Notes: generated by a model from the sequence alone, not told the origin. Shown: positions 53,118 to 61,891, numbered from the stretch's first letter. The stretch: 64,000 bases of DNA from Flavobacterium sp. LHD-85 (GCF_030929595.1 NZ_JAVFVR010000006.1:62001-126000), one strand, 5' to 3'. Numbers and translations: made by a program.

Positions 53118-53141
53118 TCCCTAAAAATAAACTAACCTCAA

Positions 53142-53582
53142 ATGATACAAGACGATACAATAGAAAAATCGGTTTTTGAAGAAATTCCAACAGAAAAAAT
53201 ATATTCAGAAAAAGCTATAAGAATAGGAACATTTTTTGCCGGTCCTTTGGTTGCGGGTTATTGCATTGCAGAAAATTTTAAAGCGTTTAATGACTTTGAA
53301 AAAGCAAAAAATACATGGATTATTACAACTCTATCAATGATTGCAATTATTGGGCTTATTTTTATCATTCCCGATAACTTTCCGAGTATTATCTTCCCAG
53401 TGCTTTATTCGGTTGTGGCCTCTTATTTCTTGAAAAAATTTCAAGAACAGAACATTCAAAATCATATTCAAAATGGCGGTCAAACTTTCGGCGGATGGAG
53501 AGTTACATTAATAGGTCTACTAAGCATTACTGTTTTTTTCGGAATCATAATAAGTATTGTTTTATTAACCGAAAATGTCTAA
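53142..53582 (+). CDS. Hypothetical four-helix membrane protein
   Basis: A 146-residue protein with a polar N-terminus (about 25 residues) and four hydrophobic segments (28-45, 63-82, 85-101, 118-142). A polar loop with QEQNIQNHIQNGGQTFGGW lies before the last. I do not recognise a family. It follows the flavodoxin-like reductase gene closely and may be in its operon. Confidence 0.65.
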   Translation: MIQDDTIEKSVFEEIPTEKIYSEKAIRIGTFFAGPLVAGYCIAENFKAFNDFEKAKNTWIITTLSMIAIIGLIFIIPDNFPSIIFPVLYSVVASYFLKKFQEQNIQNHIQNGGQTFGGWRVTLIGLLSITVFFGIIISIVLLTENV

Positions 53583-53686
53583 AATTTTTTCTGTCCGAAA
53601 TACCCCTTAAATTTGTCTCTAGAACACCTTAATCAATTGATTTTTAGATTGTAACTTTACTTTACTAATTTAAAAATCAATTCATT

Positions 53687-54175
53687 ATGAACACTCACGA
53701 TTTTACCACAACAATAATTGTCAACCAATCACCAGAAGAAGTTTTTAAAGCCATACAAAATGTTCGCGGCTGGTGGTCTGAAGAAATTGAAGGAAAAACA
53801 GCAAACGAAGGTGACGAATTTAAATACCATTATGAAGACGTTCACCGCTGCAAAATAAAATTGATTGAAGTCATTCCGAATCAGAAAATTGTCTGGCTGA
53901 TTGAAGAAAATTATTTCAGTTTTACCAAAGACGATACGGAATGGACTAATACAACAGCAATTTTTGATATTTCGAAAGAAGATAATAAAACCAAACTCAT
54001 TTTTACGCACGTTGGTTTGGTGCCAGAATACGAATGTTTTGACGTTTGCAAAGCTGGCTGGAGCAATTATATCGAGAACAGTTTGAAAAAACTAATCGAA
54101 ACTGGAAAAGGGCAGCCTAATGCAACTGGAAAACCTCAAATAGAAACAGAAAGAGCATTATCATCAAAAGAATAA
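53687..54175 (+). CDS. SRPBCC/AHSA1-type domain protein
   Basis: A 162-residue protein with the START/AHSA1 fold: TTTIIVNQSPEEVFKAIQNVRGWWSEEIEG at the start, the middle strand LIEVIPNQKIVWLIEE and a C-terminal long helix (AGWSNYIENSLKKLIETGKGQ). These proteins bind a hydrophobic ligand or a chaperone. The residues after about 148 are polar and variable. A second SRPBCC protein is at 61424. Function unknown. Confidence 0.85.
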   Translation: MNTHDFTTTIIVNQSPEEVFKAIQNVRGWWSEEIEGKTANEGDEFKYHYEDVHRCKIKLIEVIPNQKIVWLIEENYFSFTKDDTEWTNTTAIFDISKEDNKTKLIFTHVGLVPEYECFDVCKAGWSNYIENSLKKLIETGKGQPNATGKPQIETERALSSKE

Positions 54176-54213
54176 TTTTCTTACTTTCGTTATAGTAATA
54201 AAAAACGAAAGCT

Positions 54214-54639
54214 ATGAATCCATTTTTAAGAAATACTTTGGCCGTAATTGCAGGTCTTGTTATCGGAAGCATTGTCAATATGAGTATCATTTTAATTAGT
54301 GGCTCTATAATTCCGGCACCAAATGGTGCAGACGTTACTACTACTGAAGGCTTAAAAGCAACAATGCATTTATTTGAGCCAAAGCATTTTCTTTTTCCAT
54401 TTTTAGCCCACGCTTTAGGAACTTTTGCTGGCGCATTGACTACAGCTCTAACTGCAATTCATCATAAAACAAAATTGGCTTTTGGAATTGGAGCTTTCTT
54501 TTTATTTGGCGGTATTGTAACCATGTTTACACTTCCTTCGCCAATTTGGTTTGGTTTCGTCGATTTAATTTTCGCTTACATTCCGATGGCTTATTTGGCT
54601 TCTAGAATTGCCATAAAAAAGGAAACAAATGAACGATAA
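54214..54639 (+). CDS. Hypothetical four-helix membrane protein
   Basis: A 141-residue protein with four hydrophobic segments (about 5-30, 58-80, 88-108, 113-133). There are Gly residues in the first helix (VIAGLVIGSIVNMS) and a His in AHALGTFAG. It overlaps the following ArsR-like fragment gene by 11 bases. I do not recognise a characterised family; it may be related to small Bacteroidota membrane proteins of unknown function. Confidence 0.65.
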   Translation: MNPFLRNTLAVIAGLVIGSIVNMSIILISGSIIPAPNGADVTTTEGLKATMHLFEPKHFLFPFLAHALGTFAGALTTALTAIHHKTKLAFGIGAFFLFGGIVTMFTLPSPIWFGFVDLIFAYIPMAYLASRIAIKKETNER

Positions 54640-54841
54640 AGCCACAATAAAACCAGCCAAAAAATGCTATGCGCATATTGGAGGTAAATTGGGTGAACTT
54701 CTTCTTGAAACTTTTGCCGACAAAAAATGGATTGCCAAAAATAATCCCGCAGAAAAGCATTTTTATATTACTGAATTAGGCGAAAAAGAGTTTACCAAAC
54801 TTGGCGTAGATATTAGCAAAATAAAATCGGAAGCCATTTAA
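54629..54841 (+). CDS. Orphan ArsR-type C-terminal domain
   Basis: A 70-residue protein whose sequence, CYAHIGGKLGELLLETFADKKW followed by FYITELGEKEFTKLGVDISK, resembles the C-terminal part of ArsR-family regulators (the CxDHLxGxLG... and LTxxGxxxFxxLGID blocks). The usual DNA-binding half of about 100 residues is absent. The start overlaps the preceding membrane protein gene by 11 bases, so translation is probably coupled. It may be a remnant or may act as a ligand-binding partner of a full-length regulator elsewhere. Confidence 0.6.
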   Translation: MNDKATIKPAKKCYAHIGGKLGELLLETFADKKWIAKNNPAEKHFYITELGEKEFTKLGVDISKIKSEAI

Positions 54842-54920
54842 TTTTATAAAATTGCAATCCTTTTCTGCAAAATTTGTAGCACTTAATTTCATAACTTAGT
54901 TTGTTTTTAAATCTTGAATC

Positions 54921-55289
54921 ATGACTAAGAAAGAAATCGCTAAAAACTTCTTGAAATTGGCAGCAAAAGGGCATCCTCACGAAGGTTTTCGATTGTATGT
55001 CGGAAAAAATTTCAAACATCACAATGCTTATTTCAAAGGTGATGCAGACACTTTAATGCTTGCCATGGAAGAATCTGCCAGAACAAATCCGAATAAAGCT
55101 TTTAAAATACATCATGCTTTAGAAGACGGAAACTTGGTTGCTGTACATTCTCATCTTAAACAAACGCCTTCGGACATTGGTTTTGCAGTAGTGCATATTC
55201 TCAAATTCAAAGAAGACAAAATTGTAGAACTCTGGGATTTAGGCCAACCCGTTCCAAAAGACTCTATCAATGAAAACGGAATGTTTTAA
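54921..55289 (+). CDS. SnoaL-like/NTF2-fold protein
   Basis: A 122-residue protein with the SnoaL-like polyketide-cyclase pattern: KEIAKNFLKLAAKGHPHEGF, YVGKNFKHHNAYFKGDADTL and the ending KFKEDKIVELWDLGQPVPK. This cone-shaped fold binds small hydrophobic molecules; most bacterial members have no known substrate. It lies alone, followed by an AT-rich inverted repeat. Confidence 0.82.
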   Translation: MTKKEIAKNFLKLAAKGHPHEGFRLYVGKNFKHHNAYFKGDADTLMLAMEESARTNPNKAFKIHHALEDGNLVAVHSHLKQTPSDIGFAVVHILKFKEDKIVELWDLGQPVPKDSINENGMF

Positions 55290-55292
55290 TTT

Positions 55293-55398
55293 AATTGTGA
55301 ATTGTTAATTGCAAATTATTAATTCAAAAACTAAATCTATAAATAACCGCTAAACGCATTCACAACATTTCATAATTTATAATTAACAATTCACCATT
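55293..55398. repeat. AT-rich inverted repeat (aattgtgaattgttaatt type)
   Basis: AATTGTGAATTGTTAATTGC (55294-55313) is mirrored by AATTAACAATTCACCATT (55381-55398). The same words form the outer arms of the repeat at 45058-45351. The right arm ends eight bases before the next start codon. Confidence 0.65.
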
Positions 55399-55406
55399 AA
55401 AAACAA

Positions 55407-56447
55407 ATGAACTTCATCAATAAAATCTCTTTACTATTAGTTTTAATCTTTGCTTCTTGCAATTCATCGGCTCAGAAAAAAGAAGATTACAAAAAAAGTA
55501 TTGATAGTATAATACAAAACTCAAACCCAAAATTTACTGGCGTAGTTTTAATTTCTAAAAATGGGAAAGCGCTTTATTCTAAAGCTGTTGGTTTTTCGAA
55601 CTACGAAACTAGAACACCTTTAAAAATGGATACCCAATTTGAAATCATGTCCAACAGTAAATTAATTGCTGCTGTTTTACTTTTATTGGAAGTCGAAAAA
55701 GGAAAAGTAGATTTGAATGCACCAATCAAAAAATACCTTCCTGAATTAACTCAAACTTGGGCAGATTCTGTAACGGTTCATCAACTTTTAAACCATTCTC
55801 ACGGAATTATAGATTTACAAAAACCGTTAGTTTTTAAACCTGGAACCGATTTTAAATACGGAAATCTAAGTTTTAATCTAATTGCAAAAATTGTCGAATT
55901 CAGCTCTAAAAAAAGTTATACGCAGGTTGCTGAATCACTTTTTAAGAAATTAAAAATGAATCATACTTTTTGTTATTCAAAAGATAAAGAACAAAATCTA
56001 GCAACAGGTTACTATAATGTAAAAAATCAGTTGGAACCCGATACCTCAAGACAAATCACGAATGAAACTTTAGGCGCAGACGGCATTATTTCAACCGTTT
56101 CTGATCTTGCTATTTGGAACAATAATCTTCACAAAGGAAAAATATTAAAACCAGAATCGTATCAATTATTAACTAAAAACACCATTTTATCGCAGCATAA
56201 TTTCTTCGGAAAAGAAAAACAGCCTTATGGATACGGAATTCGAATTGTAGAAGAAGAATCAGTTAAATATCTTGGACATACAGGATTAGGAGATGGTTTT
56301 TCTGGCGTAAATTTGTATTTCCCAAAAAGTGATGTAAGTTTGATTGTATTGGAAAATCAGATGCCAGAAGATGCTAATTTGTTTTATGCGACTGAATTTA
56401 AAATCAAAAACATTCTTTTAAAAAGCAATTTATTAAAGAAAAAGTAA
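55407..56447 (+). CDS. Beta-lactamase-class-C-like serine hydrolase (lipoprotein)
   Basis: A 346-residue protein. The N-terminus LLLVLIFASCNSS has a lipobox (Cys18), so it is probably a periplasmic or surface lipoprotein. The catalytic motifs of the PBP/class C family are visible: SNSK (nucleophile Ser and general base Lys, about residue 93), YGN (about 151) and HTG (GHTGLGDG, near 294). Known members are esterases, D-aminopeptidases or peptidases, and a real beta-lactamase function is not implied. It is followed after six bases by a DUF1801 gene. Confidence 0.88.
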   Translation: MNFINKISLLLVLIFASCNSSAQKKEDYKKSIDSIIQNSNPKFTGVVLISKNGKALYSKAVGFSNYETRTPLKMDTQFEIMSNSKLIAAVLLLLEVEKGKVDLNAPIKKYLPELTQTWADSVTVHQLLNHSHGIIDLQKPLVFKPGTDFKYGNLSFNLIAKIVEFSSKKSYTQVAESLFKKLKMNHTFCYSKDKEQNLATGYYNVKNQLEPDTSRQITNETLGADGIISTVSDLAIWNNNLHKGKILKPESYQLLTKNTILSQHNFFGKEKQPYGYGIRIVEEESVKYLGHTGLGDGFSGVNLYFPKSDVSLIVLENQMPEDANLFYATEFKIKNILLKSNLLKKK

Positions 56448-56453
56448 ACTAAA

Positions 56454-56879
56454 ATGGCAAAAAATAAAACCACAGAAACTCAAAATAGCGTTACTGATTT
56501 TATTAACGCTGTTGATAATGAAGTTAAAAGAAACGATGCTTTTGAGCTTCTTAAAATAATACAAGAAATAACAGGTTTTGAGCCCAAAATGTGGGGGCCA
56601 AGCATTATTGGTTTTGGAAGTTATCATTATAAATATGACAGCGGACATGAAGGCGATGCTCCATTAGCTGGATTTTCGCCAAGAAAAACTGCAATGACCG
56701 TTTACTTTTATTTGCCAGAAGAAAAAAGAGAAGCTCTTTTATCCAAATTAGGAAAACATACTTCTTCTAAAGCTTGCATTTACATTAAAAAACTCGCAGA
56801 TATTGATATTGAAATCTTAAAAAAGATAATTTTACTTTCAATCGAATATACCCAAAATTTATATCCTCAAAATAAATGA
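56454..56879 (+). CDS. DUF1801 domain protein
   Basis: A 141-residue protein with the DUF1801 pattern: TDFINAVDNEVKRNDAFELL, the motif GFEPKMWGPSIIGFGSYHYKYDSG and TAMTVYFYLPEEKREALLSKLGKH. It overlaps the next gene with the arrangement ATGA, showing translational coupling with the MBL-fold hydrolase, and follows the serine hydrolase gene by six bases, so the three genes form an operon. Function unknown. Confidence 0.82.
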   Translation: MAKNKTTETQNSVTDFINAVDNEVKRNDAFELLKIIQEITGFEPKMWGPSIIGFGSYHYKYDSGHEGDAPLAGFSPRKTAMTVYFYLPEEKREALLSKLGKHTSSKACIYIKKLADIDIEILKKIILLSIEYTQNLYPQNK

Positions 56880-57979
56880 TTACATTCCTAATTCTATTAT
56901 TTCTGATTGCTTTTGCAATTTACATGTTTCTACAGCATCCAAAATTCGGAAAAGCTCCTTCTGGCGAAAGATTAACTTTGATTCAAAATTCGCTTCAATA
57001 TAAAAACGGAAAATTCGAAAATCAATCTTTTACACCCGACCTTGCCGAAGGAGAAACTATGGCCGGAGTTCTATTTGAGTTTTTCTTCAAAAAAGTAGAT
57101 CGAAAAATTCCAACCGATTTGATTCCATCTGTAAAAACCAATTTAAAGGAACTGGCCTTAGACCAAGATATTTTAGTTTGGTTTGGGCATTCGTCTTATT
57201 TTATTCAGCTGGAAGGAAAACGATTTTTAATTGACCCTGTTTTCAGCGGTAACGCCTCCCCTATTCCTGGCACAACAAAATCGTTTAAAGGATCGGATAT
57301 TTACACGGTTGAAGATCTTCCAGAAATTGACTATTTATTGATTACGCACGATCATTACGATCATTTGGATTACGAAACAGTTTTAAAATTAAAACCTAAA
57401 ACTAAAAAAATAATCACGGCTCTTGGCGTGGGTTCGCACTTGGAATTCTGGGGATTTCCATCTGAAAAGATTATCGAAAAAGATTGGTATTCTAAAATTG
57501 AATTAGATGAAAATCTAACGATTCATACAGCTCCTTCTCGTCATTTTTCTGGCAGAGGTTTTAAAAGATGCAATACGCTTTGGACCTCTTTTATTCTAGA
57601 AACTAAAGATTTTAAAATGTATTTGGGCGGAGACAGCGGTTATGATTCGCACTTTGCCGCAATTGGCGAAAAATATGGCCCATTTGATATTGCTTTGCTC
57701 GATAATGGCCAATACAATGAGAAATGGAAATACATTCACAATATGCCCGAAGATGTCATAAAAGCCATGAAAGACTTAAAAGCAAAAAGAGTATTTCCAG
57801 TGCATTCTTCCAAATTCTCTTTATCGCTTCATGCTTGGGACGAACCTTTGAAAAAAGTAACCGAATTGAATAGTTTGTCTGAAAACCCGATTTCTTTAAT
57901 TACTCCAATGATCGGCGAAGTTGTTGAATTGAAAAATGATAAACAAAAATTTAAACAATGGTGGCGCAATATTCGCTAA
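56876..57979 (+). CDS. MBL-fold metal-dependent hydrolase (NAPE-PLD/RomA-like)
   Basis: A 367-residue protein. An N-terminal helix (1-19) anchors it in the membrane. The metallo-beta-lactamase fold has the signature THDHYDHLDYETV (about residues 161-173), an earlier WFGHSSYFIQLEGKRFLIDPV, later PSRHFSGRGF, GGDSGYD and VFPVHSSKFSLS. The order of motifs is that of the NAPE-PLD/RomA group, phospholipase-D-like hydrolases of N-acyl lipids in eukaryotes. In bacteria the substrate is usually not known. It is translationally coupled to the preceding DUF1801 gene. Confidence 0.88.
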   Translation: MITFLILLFLIAFAIYMFLQHPKFGKAPSGERLTLIQNSLQYKNGKFENQSFTPDLAEGETMAGVLFEFFFKKVDRKIPTDLIPSVKTNLKELALDQDILVWFGHSSYFIQLEGKRFLIDPVFSGNASPIPGTTKSFKGSDIYTVEDLPEIDYLLITHDHYDHLDYETVLKLKPKTKKIITALGVGSHLEFWGFPSEKIIEKDWYSKIELDENLTIHTAPSRHFSGRGFKRCNTLWTSFILETKDFKMYLGGDSGYDSHFAAIGEKYGPFDIALLDNGQYNEKWKYIHNMPEDVIKAMKDLKAKRVFPVHSSKFSLSLHAWDEPLKKVTELNSLSENPISLITPMIGEVVELKNDKQKFKQWWRNIR

Positions 57980-58007
57980 TTATTAATAATTAATTGCTAA
58001 TTGCAAT

Positions 58008-58074
58008 GTCACCCTGAGCGAAGTCGAAGGGCGTTCCAATTGGCACTTGAGCTTCGACTTCGCTCAGCGTGACA
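58008..58074. repeat. Inverted repeat, ctgagcgaagtcgaag family
   Basis: CTGAGCGAAGTCGAAG (58014-58029) is exactly mirrored at 58052-58067, and flanking TGTCAC/GTGACA extends the pairing. The same 16 bases form the arms at 45215-45261 and a single copy is at 59294-59309. Confidence 0.8.
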
Positions 58075-58114
58075 ATGAGCACAACACTTGAAACGTGAAA
58101 CCTGAAACCAAAAA

Positions 58115-59239
58115 ATGAAACAAAAAATATACTATTTTGCAATTGCATTTCTATTAACGATAAACCTATCTTCTCAAAACACCTATGTCTTTTTAGGATC
58201 TTACAATCGTGATAAAACGGCAGAAGCTATTCAGGTTTATCAATTGGATACCTTGAGCGGGAAGTTGACCAAATTTACTTCGGTTAAGAATATTGTGAAT
58301 CCGTCGTATTTAACGATTTCTCCAAACGGAAAATATGTTTATGCCTGCACAGACACCAAAACTCCAAATGCAGGAAGCGTGAGCAGTTTCGAATTTAATA
58401 CATCGGCAAAAACATTAACTTTTTTAAATAGTCAGCGAAGCGGTGGCGAAAATCCAGTTTATGTTTCTGTTCATAAAAACGGGAAATGGCTTGCCAATGC
58501 CAATTATACGGAAGGCAGTGTTTCGGTTTATCCAATTCTAGAAAATGGTAGGATTGATTCTATTGCGCAGAATTTTCAATATACAGATGGAAGCGTAAAT
58601 AAAGAAAGACAAACCAAATCTCATGTACATTCGGCGGTATTTTCTCCTCAGTACGATTATTTGTTTTTACCTGATTTGGGTGCCGATAAAATACGCTGTT
58701 ATGCATTTGATGAAAATCTGAAAAAGCCTCTAGTGGAAACAAAAAATCCATTTACAAAAACAGATTTAGAAGCCGGACCAAGACATTTTACTTTTCACCC
58801 AAATCAAAAATGGGGATATTGCATTGAAGAAATGGCAGGACAAATAAGCGTTTACAATTTTGAAAATGGTGTTTTGAATAAAATTCAGCGCATTGCAACG
58901 CATCCAGATAAAATAATAGAAGGTTTTGAAAGTTCTGACATTCATATTTCTCCTGACGGAAAATTCCTGTACGCCACCAATCGAGGAAAGGAAAATAATA
59001 TCGCTATTTTCTCTATTGCCGAAAACGGGTTTCTGCAAAATATTGGTTACCAATCTACTTTAGGAAAACATCCGCGAATTTTTGCCATAGATGAAAGCGG
59101 AAAATTTTTAGTTGCATCGAATGTGCAAACTGGAAATGTTGTAGTTTTTAAAAGAGATTTTAAAACTGGATTACTTAAAAAAATAGGAAAACAGATTAAA
59201 ATGGAAAATGTTTCCTGCGTGCAGATTAAACAGATATAA
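58115..59239 (+). CDS. Lactonase/6-phosphogluconolactonase-like beta-propeller, secreted
   Basis: A 374-residue protein with a signal peptide (to about residue 21, LLTINLSSQ), so it acts outside the cytoplasm. The seven-bladed lactonase pattern is repeated: VNPSYLTISPNGKYVYACTD, ENPVYVSVHKNGKWLANANY, SDIHISPDGKFLYATNRG. The family is typified by E. coli Pgl (YbhE), but a signal peptide rules out a role in the cytoplasmic pentose phosphate path here. It may open other sugar lactones. Confidence 0.86.
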   Translation: MKQKIYYFAIAFLLTINLSSQNTYVFLGSYNRDKTAEAIQVYQLDTLSGKLTKFTSVKNIVNPSYLTISPNGKYVYACTDTKTPNAGSVSSFEFNTSAKTLTFLNSQRSGGENPVYVSVHKNGKWLANANYTEGSVSVYPILENGRIDSIAQNFQYTDGSVNKERQTKSHVHSAVFSPQYDYLFLPDLGADKIRCYAFDENLKKPLVETKNPFTKTDLEAGPRHFTFHPNQKWGYCIEEMAGQISVYNFENGVLNKIQRIATHPDKIIEGFESSDIHISPDGKFLYATNRGKENNIAIFSIAENGFLQNIGYQSTLGKHPRIFAIDESGKFLVASNVQTGNVVVFKRDFKTGLLKKIGKQIKMENVSCVQIKQI

Positions 59240-59293
59240 TTTTTTGTTTCACGCAGATTTTGCAGATTAAAACAGATTTTATTTTGTCTTCCT

Positions 59294-59309
59294 GAGCGAA
59301 GTCGAAGGA
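59294..59309. repeat. Single half of the ctgagcgaagtcgaag repeat
   Basis: CTGAGCGAAGTCGAAG occurs once without the inverted partner, unlike the paired copies at 45215-45261 and 58014-58067. It may be a decayed element. Confidence 0.6.
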
Positions 59310-59383
59310 TCGCTAGTGAATCGACAAAGATTAAAAATGAGAAGCTGAATGGAATAAAAACTAACCACAAAAAAAACATAAAA

Positions 59384-59911
59384 ATGCAAACATCAAATTT
59401 CAATTTACAGCCAGATTTCTTAGAAAACGAAATCTCAAAGTTAATTCCCCTAGAAGAAAAACATTTTGATGCACTGTTTGAAGCTGCTTCCGACCCTTTG
59501 ATTTGGGAACAGAATCCTGCAAAAGACCGATATACAAAAGAAGGTTTTAAAACTTTTTTTGACATTATAATTACAAAAAGTCCGTTCTTAATTCTTGACA
59601 AACAAACCAATGAAGTAATGGGAACAACAAGTTTTTATGACTACAATCCCGAAAAATCAAGTGTTGGAATTGGATACACTTTTATTACAAGAAAATATTG
59701 GGGAGGGCCATATAATAAGTCAAACAAAAAATTAATGATGGATTATGCTTTCCAACATGTTGACTCTGTACTTTTTCATATTGGCGCAGAAAATTTCCGT
59801 TCTCAAAAAGCCGTTTTGAAATTAGGAGCAGAAAAAATCAACGAACTGACATTTACCGTTAATGGTGCAGAAGTGCCTTATTTTGAATATGAGTTGAAGA
59901 AAAAAGAATAA
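59384..59911 (+). CDS. GNAT-family N-acetyltransferase
   Basis: A 175-residue protein of the RimJ/RimL-like GNAT group: SKLIPLEEKHFDALFEAAS at the start, MGTTSFYDYNPEKSSVGIGYTF in the middle, and the acetyl-CoA region SNKKLMMDYAFQHVDSVLFHIGAENFRSQKAVLKLGA. It acetylates an amine of unknown identity. A short purine-rich inverted repeat (59929-59971) separates it from the next gene. Confidence 0.88.
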   Translation: MQTSNFNLQPDFLENEISKLIPLEEKHFDALFEAASDPLIWEQNPAKDRYTKEGFKTFFDIIITKSPFLILDKQTNEVMGTTSFYDYNPEKSSVGIGYTFITRKYWGGPYNKSNKKLMMDYAFQHVDSVLFHIGAENFRSQKAVLKLGAEKINELTFTVNGAEVPYFEYELKKKE

Positions 59912-59928
59912 ATAAAAGAAGAAAGAGG

Positions 59929-59971
59929 CAAGAAGAAAGAGGCTGGAAAAATTCTCTTGTCTCTTTCTTCT
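59929..59971. repeat. Purine-rich inverted repeat
   Basis: AAGAAGAAAGAGGC (about 59932-59945) is mirrored by CTCTTTCTTCTT (59960-59971). It may serve as a processing or termination hairpin between the acetyltransferase and LOG genes. Confidence 0.5.
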
Positions 59972-60006
59972 TGAAACTTTTCCTTCTCAAAATAAAAAAA
60001 AGAAAA

Positions 60007-60588
60007 ATGAAAAGAATAACTGTTTTCTGTGCCTCTAGTTTTGGCACTGAAAAGATTTACGAAGAACAAGCAACAGCTTTAGGCAGAACTTTAGCCGAAC
60101 AAAATATAGAATTAGTTTATGGAGGCGCAAATGTAGGTTTGATGGGTGCAGTTGCAGACGGAGCTTTAAATGCTGGCGGAAAAGTAATTGGAGTGCTTCC
60201 GAATTTTTTACGATCTAAAGAAATTGCTCATTTAGGTTTAACCGAATTAATTTTGGTAGAAAGCATGCACGAGAGAAAAACCAAAATGAACGATTTATGC
60301 GATGGTGTAATTGCACTTCCTGGAGGTTTTGGAACTCTCGAAGAACTCTTTGAAATGCTGACTTGGGCTCAACTAGGATTACATAAGAAGCCAATAGCTG
60401 TTTTGAACGTAAATGGCTATTATGATGCTTTAATAACTTTACTGCAAACCATGACAGAAAAAGGATTACTGAAAGAAGTTAATCGAGAAATGCTCTTAGT
60501 TAGCGATCATATAGATGATTTGCTCGATAAGATGAAAAATTACGTTGCTCCAACCGTTGGAAAATGGATTGATAAAAAGAAGGTTTAA
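60007..60588 (+). CDS. LOG-family protein (TIGR00730)
   Basis: I choose the ATG at 60007 (MKRITVFCASSFGTEK), giving 193 residues; an in-frame TTG 12 codons upstream lies in the purine-rich repeat. The Rossmann fold has the phosphate-binding YGGANVGLMGAVADGAL and the LOG signature PGGFGTLEELFEMLTWAQLGLHKKP. These enzymes hydrolyse nucleoside 5'-monophosphates to base and ribose phosphate; in plants and some bacteria they make free cytokinins. Many bacterial members are probably general nucleotide hydrolases, so a cytokinin role should not be assumed. Confidence 0.92.
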   Translation: MKRITVFCASSFGTEKIYEEQATALGRTLAEQNIELVYGGANVGLMGAVADGALNAGGKVIGVLPNFLRSKEIAHLGLTELILVESMHERKTKMNDLCDGVIALPGGFGTLEELFEMLTWAQLGLHKKPIAVLNVNGYYDALITLLQTMTEKGLLKEVNREMLLVSDHIDDLLDKMKNYVAPTVGKWIDKKKV

Positions 60589-60649
60589 TTACAATAGTAA
60601 AAGCTAATTACATATATTCGCCCTTCAAAATTAACTAGCCAATTACTAA

Positions 60650-61312
60650 ATGAGAAAAATTACTCTACTCCTTTTTACAATTACTTTAATCACATTCAAA
60701 ACAACTGCACAAGAATCAAAATTTAAATTTGGAGTGCAAGCAGGTTTAACTTACTCAAGTTTTAGAGGCTACGAATCTTTTATAGATGAAGACCCTGGCT
60801 TTTCTTATTTATTTGGAGTTTCATTACTATACAAACTGAATGAAAGTCTATCCTTAAAAGCAGATTTGGATTACGACAGAAAAACACAAGTTTCAAAAGG
60901 AGAAGTTAATTATATTTCCGATATATCATATAACCGTTATAGTATTAAAACAACTAACTATTTGAATTATATCACGCTTCCGATCATGTTAAAATTCAGT
61001 TTTACCCATAATAAGAGCTTTTATATTAATGGAGGACCTTATTTAGGTTATTTGCTTAAGTCTGGTTGGAAATATGAAACTTCTGGCATGCAAAATTCAG
61101 ATGAGAATTTAGAAGATACAAAATACAGAAAATCAATGGATTTTGGACTTTCAGCTGGATTCGGAAAAGAATTTAAACTAAATGACAATCATAATATTTA
61201 TATTGAATTACGAGAAAATTTAGGTTTAACAGACATTTCTAAAGCTACTATGCCAACTGATCAATCAATAAAAACAAATTCTGTTAATTTAATCGCCGGA
61301 TTTATATTTTAA
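60650..61312 (+). CDS. Outer-membrane beta-barrel (PorT-like) protein
   Basis: A 220-residue protein with a signal peptide (to about residue 20, TFKTTAQ) and alternating beta-strand patterns throughout: KFGVQAGLTYSSF, LKADLDYDRKT, YLNYITLPIMLKFSF, FYINGGPYLGYLL, DFGLSAGFGKEFKL. It ends with aromatic residues (NLIAGFIF). This is the eight-stranded porin-like barrel common in Bacteroidota (outer membrane protein beta-barrel). The function may be structural or adhesive. Confidence 0.85.
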   Translation: MRKITLLLFTITLITFKTTAQESKFKFGVQAGLTYSSFRGYESFIDEDPGFSYLFGVSLLYKLNESLSLKADLDYDRKTQVSKGEVNYISDISYNRYSIKTTNYLNYITLPIMLKFSFTHNKSFYINGGPYLGYLLKSGWKYETSGMQNSDENLEDTKYRKSMDFGLSAGFGKEFKLNDNHNIYIELRENLGLTDISKATMPTDQSIKTNSVNLIAGFIF

Positions 61313-61423
61313 TTAAATTTTAGCACATATTAATATCTGAATTCCTAAATTAGAAGTTCAAAAGTAAATCGACTTAAAATTTACTTTTAGACTTCTAACA
61401 AACTACATCTAACCTAAAAAAAA

Positions 61424-61891
61424 ATGAAAACAGAAAACAACAAATATGCAAAGGCTGAAATGCTGATTCGGAAACCTGTTTCAGAAGTTTTTCAGGCTTT
61501 TATTGATCCGCAGCTTACCAGTAAATTTTGGTTTACAAAAGGATCGGGAAAATTAGAAGAAAACCAAAAGACCGAATGGACTTGGGAAATGTATGGTTTC
61601 TCTCTTTCTGTTACCGCACTTGTTATTCAAGAAAATAAAAAGATTGTCATAGAATGGGGAAATCCTGACGAAATTACTCTGGTAGAATGGATTTTTAGTC
61701 CGTTAAACGAAAATGAAACTTTTGTGAGCATTACCAATTCTGGTTTTCATGGTGACACAGATAAAATAATAGATCAGGTTCGAAATTCAACTGAAGGTTT
61801 TACTTTGGTTTTGGCTGGAGCAAAAGCTTATTTGGAGCATAATTTACGATTGAATTTGGTTCTGGATCGTTTTCCAAAGGGATTAGCTTAA
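61424..61891 (+). CDS. SRPBCC/AHSA1-type domain protein (second)
   Basis: A 155-residue protein with the AHSA1 pattern: AEMLIRKPVSEVFQAFIDPQLTSKFWFTKGSGKLEENQKTEWTWE, the middle VIQENKKIVIEWGNPDE and the C-terminal helix (STEGFTLVLAGAKAYLEHNL). It is more distant from the first one in the window (53687) than from typical family members, so it is probably not a recent duplicate. Function unknown. Confidence 0.86.
   Translation: MKTENNKYAKAEMLIRKPVSEVFQAFIDPQLTSKFWFTKGSGKLEENQKTEWTWEMYGFSLSVTALVIQENKKIVIEWGNPDEITLVEWIFSPLNENETFVSITNSGFHGDTDKIIDQVRNSTEGFTLVLAGAKAYLEHNLRLNLVLDRFPKGLA

Noticed and set aside
55407..56447. Antibiotic-resistance beta-lactamase
   Set aside because: Only the general class C/PBP motifs are present, in a lipoprotein; most such proteins are esterases or peptidases.
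59047..59610. A 187-codon minus-strand frame across the lactonase end and the acetyltransferase start
   Set aside because: It overlaps two recognised genes and intergenic repeat DNA, has no recognisable domain and looks like a chance frame.
59971..60006. Upstream TTG start for the LOG-family protein
   Set aside because: The added residues are Lys-rich and repeat-derived; the ATG at 60007 begins directly with the Rossmann strand.
60007..60588. Cytokinin-producing enzyme
   Set aside because: The LOG signature shows the fold and likely nucleotide hydrolysis, but a hormone role cannot be drawn from the sequence.
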